A DNA stretch of 64,000 nucleotides from Shewanella sp. SNU WT4. GTDB taxonomy: Bacteria > Pseudomonadota > Gammaproteobacteria > Enterobacterales > Shewanellaceae. The notes under the pieces were generated by a model, which was given only the letters and a program-made list of their open reading frames with translations, was not told where the DNA came from and did no database searches. The translations under genes and the position numbers were made by a program. Each line of letters begins with the position of its first letter. The stretch's first letter is position 1. Below are positions 36,467 through 44,042 of this stretch, in pieces. The DNA is taken from assembly GCF_006494715.1 (NCBI RefSeq), contig NZ_CP041151.1, forward strand, positions 1,674,001 through 1,738,000. The letters run 5' to 3'.

Positions 36467-36566
36467 ATTAAGCGCTGTCATGCCTGTGACACGCAGCAAG
36501 TACATCCTTGTATGCTCGATGGCGGCATCCATGCCGCCAACGGTCACTTTCACGCCAGCGCTTAAT
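36467..36566 (-). repeat. 100-bp dispersed repeat, copy B (inverted relative to copy A)
   Basis: It is bounded by perfect 11-bp inverted repeats ATTAAGCGCTG (36467-36477) and CAGCGCTTAAT (36556-36566). On the minus strand it contains TTGGCGGCA-TGGA-TGCCGCCA and TACA-AGGA-TGTA followed by CTTGCTGCG. The core aligns base for base with copy A (16771-16819): GGCAnGGATGCC, 12 nt, ACAnGGATGTnCTTGCnGCG. The second hairpin contains ATACAAGGATGT, a full match to the published CsrA SELEX consensus RUACARGGAUGU. Confidence 0.7.
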
Positions 36567-36571
36567 ATCGG

Positions 36572-37129
36572 TTAATCATCAGTGATTGATAGACAGGAAA
36601 CTGATTTAGAGTTTGCATTAGGTTTAAATTTTAATTTAACTATCTCACCGTCTATTTTTGCACCTACATCCATGTCAAAGTAAATGCGTTCAAGCTTTAA
36701 TGATTTAAGATCAAACTCGAATAGTTTAGGTAAAATATTTTTGTTGCAAAAGCGTAATAGATTTGAGTTGCCTTTTTCTTTGTTTTTTAATATTTCATTA
36801 TATGTACTTAAATTGGTAGTTATTGCAAATGATTTAATATGTTCACCTATTGAAACGTCTTCTCCATTGAGCAAGTTTGAAGCGTAGGTTAATGAATCGT
36901 AATCGTCTGCTGATATTTCAAAGTAATCATAAATAGGAGCAGGTAAGTGATATTTTTCTGCGATTTTTTTATAGCACTCAATAACATGGATAATATTGCC
37001 AAATTCTTTTAAATGCTCTATCTCTGATTCATTATTTTCTCCAAGTTGCAACGGCCCAATGGTTTGACCTTCGTCTAATTCCAAACCAATAGTTAATCCT
37101 CCTCCGTTTTGCAGGGTATCTTTAGCCAT
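36572..37129 (-). CDS. Orphan hypothetical protein next to an IS end
   Basis: 185 residues from the ATG at 37129; the frame runs on to 37153 but that part lies inside the IS element. I do not recognise a family. The protein is acidic and soluble (LTIGLELDEGQTIGPLQLGENNESEIEHLKEF), with no signal or membrane helix. The codons are visibly more AT-rich than in neighbouring genes, which suggests acquisition. The IS50-like element begins only 7 bp upstream of the ATG, so the native promoter and probably the ribosome site are gone. AGAGACAGG, contributed mainly by the IS tip, may act as a weak ribosome site. Confidence 0.55.
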   Translation of the reverse strand: MAKDTLQNGGGLTIGLELDEGQTIGPLQLGENNESEIEHLKEFGNIIHVIECYKKIAEKYHLPAPIYDYFEISADDYDSLTYASNLLNGEDVSIGEHIKSFAITTNLSTYNEILKNKEKGNSNLLRFCNKNILPKLFEFDLKSLKLERIYFDMDVGAKIDGEIVKLKFKPNANSKSVSCLSITDD

Positions 37130-37136
37130 TAATAGC

Positions 37137-38674
37137 CTGTCTCTACTACACAAATTATTAGCAAAAAATGGAACTTTCTTGACTGGCGATGATCAGATCA
37201 TGCAAATTCACTCACTTCATCATTTTTAATGTCAATTTTTAACCCGAACAAATGGGCATATGATCACTTTCATCATGCTGAGCTAGGTGATAAACGACGA
37301 GCGGCAAGGTTAACCGTCGTCGCTGAACACATGGCGGTTGGCAGCGGTAAATCGGTTGCCAGATCTTGTAATGGTGAAGATGCCAAACTCGAAGGAGCCT
37401 ATCGATTGATCCGCAATGATAATGTTAGCCCATCTATGATCAGAGCCGCCGGTTTTGCTCGCACCGCCCAAGCGATTGAAAATATAAATGAAATACTTGC
37501 TCTCGAAGACACGACAGCCCTGAGTTATAAGCACAGTGTGGCGTCTGAATTAGGGAAATTAGGCAAACCTACCGATAAGTCTCGTGGTTGGTGGGTTCAT
37601 TCTGTCTTGCTACTGGATAGCCATACTTCTCGGACCTTGGGCTTGATCCACCAAGATTGGTGGTGTCGACCTGATAATCCCAACGAGGCCGATGAAAAAG
37701 AGAGCGGTAAATGGGCCGATGCATCCTATTTTACGCGGCAACGCTTGCAGGCTCACATGTCGCGAGTGATCTCAGTGTGTGATAGAGAAGCGGATATCAT
37801 GCATTATTTATCGGATAAACAATCACATAGTGAACGGTTTGTGGTGCGGGCAAAACATGCAAGAAACCTAGTAGAATACGAGGCTAAGCTGTTTGAGCAC
37901 ATGGATAGTCATCCCGTTACCGGCGGATACACCATCGCCATCCCACAAAAAGGCATAAAGGAAGCCAGTGGGAAAAGCAAGAATCGTCCCTCGCGAACAG
38001 CCAAACTCACCCTCAAAGCCAGTGCGGTTAACATCAAACATAATCGTCAGCAGCATGCGATTAATGTGGTGTACGCACAAGAGCTCAATCCTCCCCAAGG
38101 TGAAGATGGACTATCTTGGATGCTACTGACCAGTGAGCCGATTGACACGTTGGCGCAGCAACTTCATGTGATTGATATTTATACCACTAGATGGCGCATT
38201 GAGGACTTTCATAAGGCGTGGAAAACCGGCGCGGGGGTTGAAAGGTTACGCATGACATCGCCAGACAACCTTGAGCGAGCGGCCTCGATACTTTGCTTTA
38301 TTGGTGTGCGGCTACTGCAACTTCGGGAAGTGATGAGCCTGCCAATTTATCTGAGAAAAAGAGGGCAAATCGAAGCAGCGCAAAGCATGGAAAATCAAAG
38401 CTGCAGCAATGTCTTAGAGAATGATGAATGGCGAGTACTGATGCAGCTCTACAAGCCAAGGGGACATAAAGGCAAAGAAGCCCCAAATATGAAGTGGGCT
38501 TATCAATCCTTGGCCAAACTAGGAGGCTTTAATGATAGCAAGCGCACGGGAATGGCCAGCTGGTCCACGATTTGGGAGGGATGGGATGATCTTCAGGCTC
38601 AGGTAAAGGGGTATCGCTTAGCCAAAGCCCTATTTGAAGCCGGAGAAACGCTATGAGATCTGATCAAGAGACAG
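37137..38674 (+). mobile_element. IS50-like insertion sequence (IS4 family, Tn5 group), 1538 bp
   Basis: The right end, read inward, is CTGTCTCTTGATCAGATCT, the same 19 bp as I recall for the Tn5/IS50 inside end, including its two GATC sites. The left end is CTGTCTCTACTACACAAAT, 15 of 19 matching the Tn5 outside end. The size is close to IS50 (1534 bp). No 9-bp duplication is found: left flank ATTAATAGC, right flank ACACTGCGC. A deletion or recombination next to the element is the likely reason. Confidence 0.92.
37229..38656 (+). CDS. IS50/Tn5-like transposase
   Basis: 475 residues, one less than Tn5 transposase. N-terminal DNA-binding region (WAYDHFHHAELGDKRRAARL), then the RNase H-like core with DDE residues in ALEDTTALSY, VCDREADI and the YREK-type motif TRWRIEDFHKAWKTGAGVERLR. 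The C-terminal dimerisation region ends in GYRLAKALFEAGETL. The frame is uninterrupted. Tn5 family enzymes cut and paste, with Dam methylation of the inside end as a control, and both GATC sites are kept here. Confidence 0.95.
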   Translation: MSIFNPNKWAYDHFHHAELGDKRRAARLTVVAEHMAVGSGKSVARSCNGEDAKLEGAYRLIRNDNVSPSMIRAAGFARTAQAIENINEILALEDTTALSYKHSVASELGKLGKPTDKSRGWWVHSVLLLDSHTSRTLGLIHQDWWCRPDNPNEADEKESGKWADASYFTRQRLQAHMSRVISVCDREADIMHYLSDKQSHSERFVVRAKHARNLVEYEAKLFEHMDSHPVTGGYTIAIPQKGIKEASGKSKNRPSRTAKLTLKASAVNIKHNRQQHAINVVYAQELNPPQGEDGLSWMLLTSEPIDTLAQQLHVIDIYTTRWRIEDFHKAWKTGAGVERLRMTSPDNLERAASILCFIGVRLLQLREVMSLPIYLRKRGQIEAAQSMENQSCSNVLENDEWRVLMQLYKPRGHKGKEAPNMKWAYQSLAKLGGFNDSKRTGMASWSTIWEGWDDLQAQVKGYRLAKALFEAGETL

Positions 38675-38872
38675 ACACTGCGCTGGTCAGTTTATAAGGT
38701 TTTCCTTGTGTTATTTATATCTAGCATTGCGCCGCAACCATAAAGCGAGTGCACTAACATTAGTCTCAAAAAAATAGTCTCAAAAAGATAGTCCCAAAAA
38801 TGAGAACAATAATCCCGGTTAACCCCCCGAGCTTAATAAACATAAGTGTGAAGAACTAACAAGGAATGCTTA

Positions 38873-39289
38873 ATGATGGATGTGACTTATTGTGTCAATC
38901 GCCCAATTACGCCGGAGCAATTTGTGGCGTTATTAGAGCAGACAACCTTAGGCGGCAGACGACCTACGGCTAATCGTGAGTGCATGGCCGGTATGCTAGA
39001 ACATGCGGATTTATTGATATCAGCATGGGTTGGCGACACTTTGGTGGGGCTTGCCCGCAGCGTGACCGATTTTCATTTCTGCTGCTATTTATCTGAATTA
39101 GCAGTATCAGAACGCATTCAGGCAAGCGGCATAGGTAAAGAATTAATTCGCCAGACATTTGCCAACTTACAGCCGACCTGTACTTTAACGTTACTCTCTG
39201 CCCCTCAAGCCACGGAATATTATCCCAAGATAGGTTTTACTCAGCACGGCAGCGCTTGGGTGATGGCTAACGCTAATGAGCTTAAATAA
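38873..39289 (+). CDS. GNAT family N-acetyltransferase
   Basis: 138 residues, one GNAT domain. The acetyl-CoA loop is visible as YLSELAVSERIQASGIGKELIRQTF (the Q/RxxGxG/A region) and the C-terminal strand-helix LLSAPQATEYYPKIGFTQHGSAW. AAGGA precedes the first of two ATGs. The substrate cannot be predicted. Monocistronic. The 200 bp before it carry only short A-rich micro-repeats (AATAGTCTCAAAAA and variants, about 38760-38800). Confidence 0.88.
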   Translation: MMDVTYCVNRPITPEQFVALLEQTTLGGRRPTANRECMAGMLEHADLLISAWVGDTLVGLARSVTDFHFCCYLSELAVSERIQASGIGKELIRQTFANLQPTCTLTLLSAPQATEYYPKIGFTQHGSAWVMANANELK

Positions 39290-39432
39290 CCACAGCAGCC
39301 TTTATGGCGAGCACTAGCTACTTACTGGCAGAGTATTAATATGCGCTGCGCTTAAATTTAGTCGGTCATCAATAGGGGTAAATTAGCCTAAAGTGGAGTA
39401 CTATGCTGCCACTGCGTTGATTGAAGACAGAT

Positions 39433-39735
39433 ATGACTATTCCCATTACCGATGTAACCCACACCGAACTTACTTGCGCCAACTGTCAGGCTTGCTGCTG
39501 CCGCTTAGAAGTTATGATCATTACTGACACTGGCGTCCCCGAGCAGCACATAGCGACCGATAAATGGGGCGGTGAGACCATGTTACGTTTAGACGATGGT
39601 TGGTGCTCGGCGTTAGATCGCGAAACCTTTATGTGCACCATTTATGAAAATCGCCCTTGGATTTGTCGTGAATTTGAAATGGGCTCTTATGATTGCCACG
39701 ATGTGAGAGTTGAGGCTAACTGTTTGCCGAGTTAA
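39433..39735 (+). CDS. YkgJ-type cysteine-cluster protein (UPF0153)
   Basis: 100 residues from the ATG at 39433 (GAAG upstream); a TTG at 39421 is also in frame. The conserved cysteine cluster is plain: LTCANCQACCCRLEV at the N-terminus, then DDGWCSALDRETFMCTIYENRPWICREFEMGSYDC. Members of this family are predicted to bind a metal, zinc or an FeS cluster. Function unknown. The stop codon lies inside a perfect hairpin. Confidence 0.88.
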   Translation: MTIPITDVTHTELTCANCQACCCRLEVMIITDTGVPEQHIATDKWGGETMLRLDDGWCSALDRETFMCTIYENRPWICREFEMGSYDCHDVRVEANCLPS

Positions 39736-39748
39736 GTCGGCAAACAGT
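39719..39748. terminator. Hairpin over the stop codon of the YkgJ-type gene
   Basis: ACTGTTTGCCGA-GTTAAG-TCGGCAAACAGT, a 12-bp perfect stem with the TAA in the loop. No T tract follows, so it may act with Rho or protect the 3' end. A second hairpin (AGCAAGG/CCTTGCT) follows at about 39778-39810. Confidence 0.6.
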
Positions 39749-39936
39749 ATCACAATTGATATCTATAACTATATCAATAGCAAGGCGCGGCAGTCAGTCG
39801 CCCCTTGCTATCATAAGTGCCATCCATGTAACTCTGCGCGCGATGGCCAATGCCGACAATGGCTTATTTAAAAACGCATTTAAGAACTGATTTAAGTTCT
39901 TCTCTCTGCGCTTATGTCAGTGCTTTTATCTAGGCC

Positions 39937-40497
39937 TTATATCGGGCATTGATCATCGCTGCATTGTGACTGTGTTGGCTTGTTAGCTCCGGTAATTTCG
40001 GCAGCATTTGTGGCAGGTGCCCTTTGTTCTTCTAGTAATCCGCCAATAATACTGCCCACTTGCATATCACTCATGCGCCCTAAATAGTTGACTCGCACAT
40101 AGCCATTTTTATCAATGATGATTAAAGTCGGCGTGCCCTGCATTTGATAACTTGCCATAGTGCACGGCAGGTTGCTGTTAGCGCTTGGCCTATCAATAGC
40201 GATAGGAAATGTTAGGCGATACTCATGCACAAAGGCATGTAGTGCTTGGCTAGTCATCACTGCGTGATGCTCAAAAACCGTATGTAAACCTATCACTTGC
40301 ACTTCATCTTTACTGTACATGGCATGAATGTTATTGGTCTGCGGCAACCCATGGGAGACGCAGCCTGGGCAGAGCATTTGAAAGGCATGTATGACCACCA
40401 CTTTCCCCCGTAAGTCTTGCAGCGACAACCCTTGCGGGCAGTTAAGCCACTCACTCACTTCTAATGGCGGCGCTACATAGACGGCGTGCTTATTCAT
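39937..40497 (-). CDS. Thioredoxin-fold protein with CPGC motif (TlpA/AhpC-like)
   Basis: 186 residues. SLQDLRGKVVVIHAFQMLCPGCVSHGLPQ has the CxxC active site (CPGC) where TlpA/ResA-type proteins have it, followed by VQVIGLHTVFEHH and QGTPTLIIIDKNGYVRVNYLG with the cis-Pro (TPT). No signal peptide is visible, so it is probably cytosolic. The C-terminus ends in QCSDDQCPI, with two more cysteines. GGAG precedes the ATG. It follows a cytochrome/lipoprotein pair on the same strand, across a terminator-like hairpin. Likely a thiol reductase; its target is unknown. Confidence 0.8.
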   Translation of the reverse strand: MNKHAVYVAPPLEVSEWLNCPQGLSLQDLRGKVVVIHAFQMLCPGCVSHGLPQTNNIHAMYSKDEVQVIGLHTVFEHHAVMTSQALHAFVHEYRLTFPIAIDRPSANSNLPCTMASYQMQGTPTLIIIDKNGYVRVNYLGRMSDMQVGSIIGGLLEEQRAPATNAAEITGANKPTQSQCSDDQCPI

Positions 40498-40677
40498 GGG
40501 GATGCTCCTACTGTTTGGCGGCGTATAACTTATGTGCTGATGTTTAATGGCTATAGATAAATCCTAGCTGATGGCTGAGGTTTGTACGGCGAAGATGGGG
40601 TTGATATCTGTAAACGCTGAGATGTTAGCTCTAGTGCGCTATCGCGCCGCATTAAGCGTTTAGCATTAATGACAAGA

Positions 40678-40709
40678 TTAAGACAACCGCCTGCTGGCAG
40701 TTGTCTTAA
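40678..40709. terminator. Hairpin downstream of the lipoprotein gene
   Basis: TTAAGACAAC / GTTGTCTTAA (10-bp perfect, 12-nt loop with an inner GCC/GGC). It would end transcripts of the cytochrome-lipoprotein unit before the thioredoxin-like gene. Confidence 0.7.
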
Positions 40710-40739
40710 GTACGAGTGGATGGGGGCAATAGGGCTAGC

Positions 40740-41234
40740 TTAGATCCCAGCGGGTTTATCAATGTCAGTCACTTGCGGTTTATTTTGCGCTAATGCACCA
40801 ACGACAGTTACAGCCAGACGAGTTTGCTGCCATGAACTGGTCGGCTTGCTATCTGGGGTAAACTGATACTTTCCAGGCTCAGTTTCTATCAGCTTGCCAG
40901 TGCAACTGGCTTTAGCATGAGCAGCATTACTGCAAAGCACAGCTTTATGCCAAGGCAGTGAAAACGCGCTGACATTGGCTTGGTTTTTACCAATATAAAT
41001 CACCTTATAGTCAGCTTGGCTGGCACCTATTACTGGCGTGCCGTCGGCTGTGGTGAGGGCAAAATCAAAGGAGTGATCTGTGTGATTAAAGCCGCCTAAA
41101 TCCAAACTAAAGGCAGTGGCTGCATCAATATGAGTGGTGGCAATGGCGATAGTATCATCATCACTGTCGCCGCAGGCCGATAACCCCAGTAACAGGGTTA
41201 TTGCTAACGCGGGCGCCGCTAATATCTTCTTCAT
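40740..41234 (-). CDS. Small lipoprotein, unknown function, paired with cytochrome c
   Basis: 164 residues. MKKILAAPALAITLLLGLSACGDSDDD is a lipoprotein signal (LSAC), and the Asp after the +2 Gly region is short of the Lol-avoidance pattern. The mature part is beta-rich with internal positions such as FDFALTTADGTPVIGASQADYKVIYIGK, reminiscent of the N-terminal Ig-like domain of decaheme MtrC/OmcA-type proteins. That likeness is weak. Two cysteines (VLCSNAAHAKASCTG) may form a disulfide. GGAGG precedes the ATG, 9 bp after the upstream cytochrome gene, so the two form one unit. Confidence 0.75.
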   Translation of the reverse strand: MKKILAAPALAITLLLGLSACGDSDDDTIAIATTHIDAATAFSLDLGGFNHTDHSFDFALTTADGTPVIGASQADYKVIYIGKNQANVSAFSLPWHKAVLCSNAAHAKASCTGKLIETEPGKYQFTPDSKPTSSWQQTRLAVTVVGALAQNKPQVTDIDKPAGI

Positions 41235-41243
41235 GGCTGCCTC

Positions 41244-42149
41244 CTAGTGGCAATCAGAACATGACAAGTCTTCATGCACAGGCACGCCGCCAGACATATC
41301 ATGCGAGCTATGGCATGACTGACATTCAATGGTTGAATTAACATCTGAACCTAAATAAGCATCAGGCTCACGTTTAGTGGAACTGTGGCATGAAGTACAT
41401 TCTTGGTTACCTGGCGCTACCAGTTCGGCATCTAGTGTGCCGTCGAGGGATTGATTTAAGTAAGTCACTAACATAAAGGCTATTTCAGCAGTGACTTGGG
41501 CGCAGCGTTCAAACTTGGCCTGATGGCTAGAGCCAAATTGACTGGCCTTGGACCATAAAGTCACTGACGTGTGGCATAGGGTTGAGCGAGCAATGGATTT
41601 ACCCAGTAAATCAGGTCCAAGTAAGGTGCCATCATTGGTTTTACGCGTCGGCGCGCCAATGGCTGCTAAAAAGTCGGCATCACCTCTTGGCATTTCAGAT
41701 TTTTCATAAAAACGGAATAAGGCGCGGCTCACCGCTGATTGATTAATCCCTGACAATAAGTTGATTGCCATAGCGCCCGCATTCACGCAGCCGCAAATCG
41801 AGCCCATGCCAAAGACTCCGCCTTTGCCAAAGGTTGCCATATTGGTGGGAATGGCCGCAAAGCGGCAAGCATCTTCATGGCCTGCGGCGGCTAACGCTTT
41901 GACTATGGAATCGAACACGCCATACATGCAGCCACCGCGATCGTAACCGGCATAGGCTAATTTTGCGACCGCCATAGGGTCGAGTTTCACATAAGTCAGT
42001 AGCTTGGCATCGTTACCATTGCTGCCTAAGGCTATGTCTTCATTGCCGTTACATTGAGGCGCCGCTAATACTGAAGGTGCCAGCAGGCTACCTGCGCCAA
42101 AGGCCGAAAGTGTCGCAAATCGCTTAATAGCATTACGTCTATTCATCAT
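41244..42149 (-). CDS. Tat-exported split-Soret-type cytochrome c, three CXXCH
   Basis: 301 residues. The N-terminus NRRNAIKRFATLSAFGAGSLLAPSVLAA is a Tat signal (RRNAIKR). The central domain has the C_GCAxxG_C_C-type cysteines of split-Soret cytochromes: DRGGCMYGVFDSI, GMGSICGCVNAG and STLCHTS. At the C-terminus are three heme sites, CTSCH, CQSCH and CSDCH, the last being the final five residues. The Desulfovibrio split-Soret protein has two hemes per monomer, so a third site is notable. It is probably a periplasmic electron-transfer or redox enzyme. Upstream are AAGGA and a Fur-like dyad. The next gene encodes a lipoprotein. Confidence 0.85.
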   Translation of the reverse strand: MMNRRNAIKRFATLSAFGAGSLLAPSVLAAPQCNGNEDIALGSNGNDAKLLTYVKLDPMAVAKLAYAGYDRGGCMYGVFDSIVKALAAAGHEDACRFAAIPTNMATFGKGGVFGMGSICGCVNAGAMAINLLSGINQSAVSRALFRFYEKSEMPRGDADFLAAIGAPTRKTNDGTLLGPDLLGKSIARSTLCHTSVTLWSKASQFGSSHQAKFERCAQVTAEIAFMLVTYLNQSLDGTLDAELVAPGNQECTSCHSSTKREPDAYLGSDVNSTIECQSCHSSHDMSGGVPVHEDLSCSDCH

Positions 42150-42318
42150 TTTGCATTCCTTTTAGTTATGATGTTTTATTGTTCTGCTGACATAGTAGGA
42201 GTGAAATGTCAGCGATTTATTGACGTGTAGCACACTTTCTTTCGCGGTTATGTCTCGCGCCTGATTTTGGGGATGTTTTTGCTAAAAATTGGCCTTAGGC
42301 TCCATTTCTTTGTTCTAG

Positions 42319-42333
42319 TAATAAGAATTATTA
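42319..42333. promoter_or_regulatory. AT-rich dyad upstream of the split-Soret operon
   Basis: TAATAA-GAA-TTATTA, perfect 6-bp arms, about 170 bp upstream of the cytochrome start. It vaguely resembles a Fur box core. Nothing else is seen in the gap 42150-42708, which must hold two divergent promoters. Confidence 0.35.
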
Positions 42334-42708
42334 TTTTGGGTAATGTCATTGATTTTATTGATTAAAAAATAAAATGGTGGAGCGCTGTAGTAAATGGTGA
42401 GCGAGTTAATAGACGCCTTCGGGTTAGTGATTTATTGGTATTAAGCTGAGTGGTTTACAGCACTTAACGTGATGTCTGTAAACCTTAATGCTCAAAGCGT
42501 AGACAATTCAGTGTGTGGCCAAATTCAAGTTTTCGGGCTTTGTTAGTAAGTAATTGCGCGCAAATGCTGTACACTTGCCGACCATTTGTTGCTGAGGGGC
42601 GGGCGTTATTCCCCAATAATCTTTAGCAATTAAGTTTAATTAGGCCATGGAATATGGCGCTTTAGGCGCAGTATCGTAAATGGCGCCGCCAATTTTTAGG
42701 TCGTTAAC

Positions 42709-43101
42709 ATGAAAAAATTATCTCAAGTCTCGTTAAGCACTGTGCTGCTGTTAGCCGCAAGCGCAATGGCGCTGCCACAACAGGCGCTGGCGGATGAGCA
42801 AATCACTTTAGGTCGCACTATTTTGCTGGGTATTGGCGATCAAGGCGCAAAAATCCCTTTACTGGCCTGCCGTCGAAGCGATGCCATTAAGGTGAAAGCC
42901 GAGCGTGATTTAGAGTTAGAGAAAGTCGTGGTGACTTTTAACAATGGCAAAACTAAAACCATTAAGTTCAACCGCCACTTAAAGAAAGATGAAACCACAG
43001 ATTGGCGCAAATTTGGCTATAAGCGCTGCGTTGATAAGCTGGAAGTGTTTGGTAATTCAGACGGCTCTAAGGCTGGCGTTAAAGTCTATGGCCGTAAATA
43101 A
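42709..43101 (+). CDS. Periplasmic DUF2541/YaaI-like protein
   Basis: 130 residues. KKLSQVSLSTVLLLAASAMALPQQALA is a Sec signal. The mature protein (ITLGRTILLGIGDQGAKIPLLACRRSDAIKVKAERDLELEKVVVTFNNG...DETTDWRKFGYKRCVDKLEVFG) resembles E. coli YaaI, a DUF2541 protein: same length, the shared LGxxxL start, one Cys near 55 and KRCVxK near 105, probably a disulfide. It should fold as a small beta sandwich. Function unknown. Monocistronic. Confidence 0.7.
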   Translation: MKKLSQVSLSTVLLLAASAMALPQQALADEQITLGRTILLGIGDQGAKIPLLACRRSDAIKVKAERDLELEKVVVTFNNGKTKTIKFNRHLKKDETTDWRKFGYKRCVDKLEVFGNSDGSKAGVKVYGRK

Positions 43102-43152
43102 CTTAGCTAAGCTAACGCTTGCTCTTGGTTAACAGCTTGCTTTACAAATACT

Positions 43153-43190
43153 AAAAAACGCCTAACTCCAATAAAGTTAGGCGTTTTTTT
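43153..43190. terminator. Shared terminator of the DUF2541 and cyclophilin genes
   Basis: AAAAAACGCCTAACT-ccaataa-AGTTAGGCGTTTTTT, a 15-bp stem with T and A tracts on both sides. Confidence 0.95.
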
Positions 43191-43807
43191 TATCTGCAGC
43201 TGCGTGGGCTGATGTTTGAAATCACTATGTGAGTAACAGGTACGTCCGTAAAGGCACCCACAGTAGTCGTGCGCACTATATTGATTTGATCAACCACATC
43301 CATGCCGGCAATCACTTGGCCAAAGACGGCGTAGCCTGCAGAACTCGCACTGGCATCAAGCTGCGGATTATCTAGCGCATTAATAAAAAATTGCGAGTCA
43401 GCAGAGTTGGGGGAATTATCAAAACGCGCCATAGCAAGGGTGCCACGTAGATTACGAAATCCAACCTTAGCTTCATTGATAATGGGCGCGCGCGTGGGTT
43501 TAGCCACTAAGTCCTTGGTATAGCCCCCTGCTTGGCTCATAAAGTTATAAATTACCCGATGGAAAATGGTGCCGTTATAAAAGCCATCATCCACATACCG
43601 AGCGAAGTTTTTACCTGTCACTGGGGTATTGGTCATATCGACGGCAATAGCAATGGCGCCTAAGTTAGTGCTAATTGTGTAGCATTTATCTTGCGCCATG
43701 GTCGGCGGGCTAGGGTCTGGGTCCTCGGGCGGGAAGGTGGTAAAAATATCGCTATCACAAGCAGTCAAAGTCAACAATAAACCCAGACCAACCACCGGCT
43801 TTAACAT
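43190..43807 (-). CDS. Cyclophilin-type peptidyl-prolyl isomerase, lipoprotein
   Basis: 205 residues. MLKPVVGLGLLLTLTACDSD is a lipoprotein signal (LTAC) with Asp at +2, which in enteric bacteria favours retention at the inner membrane. After a Pro-rich spacer comes a bacterial cyclophilin domain: TNTPVTGKNFARYVDDGFYNGTIFHRVIYNFMSQAGGY, GTLAMARFDNSPNSADSQFFIN and YAVFGQVIAGMDVVDQI. The family-typical FHRV and QGG (here AGG) segments are present. AGGAC precedes the ATG. It should speed prolyl isomerisation in the periplasm. Confidence 0.93.
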   Translation of the reverse strand: MLKPVVGLGLLLTLTACDSDIFTTFPPEDPDPSPPTMAQDKCYTISTNLGAIAIAVDMTNTPVTGKNFARYVDDGFYNGTIFHRVIYNFMSQAGGYTKDLVAKPTRAPIINEAKVGFRNLRGTLAMARFDNSPNSADSQFFINALDNPQLDASASSAGYAVFGQVIAGMDVVDQINIVRTTTVGAFTDVPVTHIVISNISPRSCR

Positions 43808-43915
43808 GCAATGTCCTTATTGATGAAGGGAAAAATAGCCAAGTGGCTACGTCTATGGCCGCACAATAGGCTGAAAAATACCCACAAACAAGTTAAATGT
43901 TACATAAATACAAAG

Positions 43916-43935
43916 TGTCACATCTGGATGTAACA
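43916..43935. promoter_or_regulatory. Operator-like dyad upstream of yjjI
   Basis: TGT-c-ACATC-tg-GATGT-a-ACA is symmetric over 20 bp, about 110 bp before the yjjI ATG. The half TGTTACAT at 43898-43905 is an inverted copy of ATGTAACA at its right end, so several half sites may be clustered here. Confidence 0.5.
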
Positions 43936-44042
43936 ATTGACGATGCGATTTCCAAAATGGAAATCAGCCTTAAGTGTTTTTTCAATAGTGGCTAGACTCC
44001 TGCCTAGTTAATATACCCGCACAATTAATAAGGGTAACTCTC

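Noticed and set aside
37128..38683. 9-bp target duplication around the IS50-like element
   Set aside because: The flanks ATTAATAGC and ACACTGCGC do not match in either orientation.
42319..42333. True Fur box
   Set aside because: Only the inner dyad fits; the full 19-bp consensus matches poorly, so it is listed just as an AT-rich dyad.
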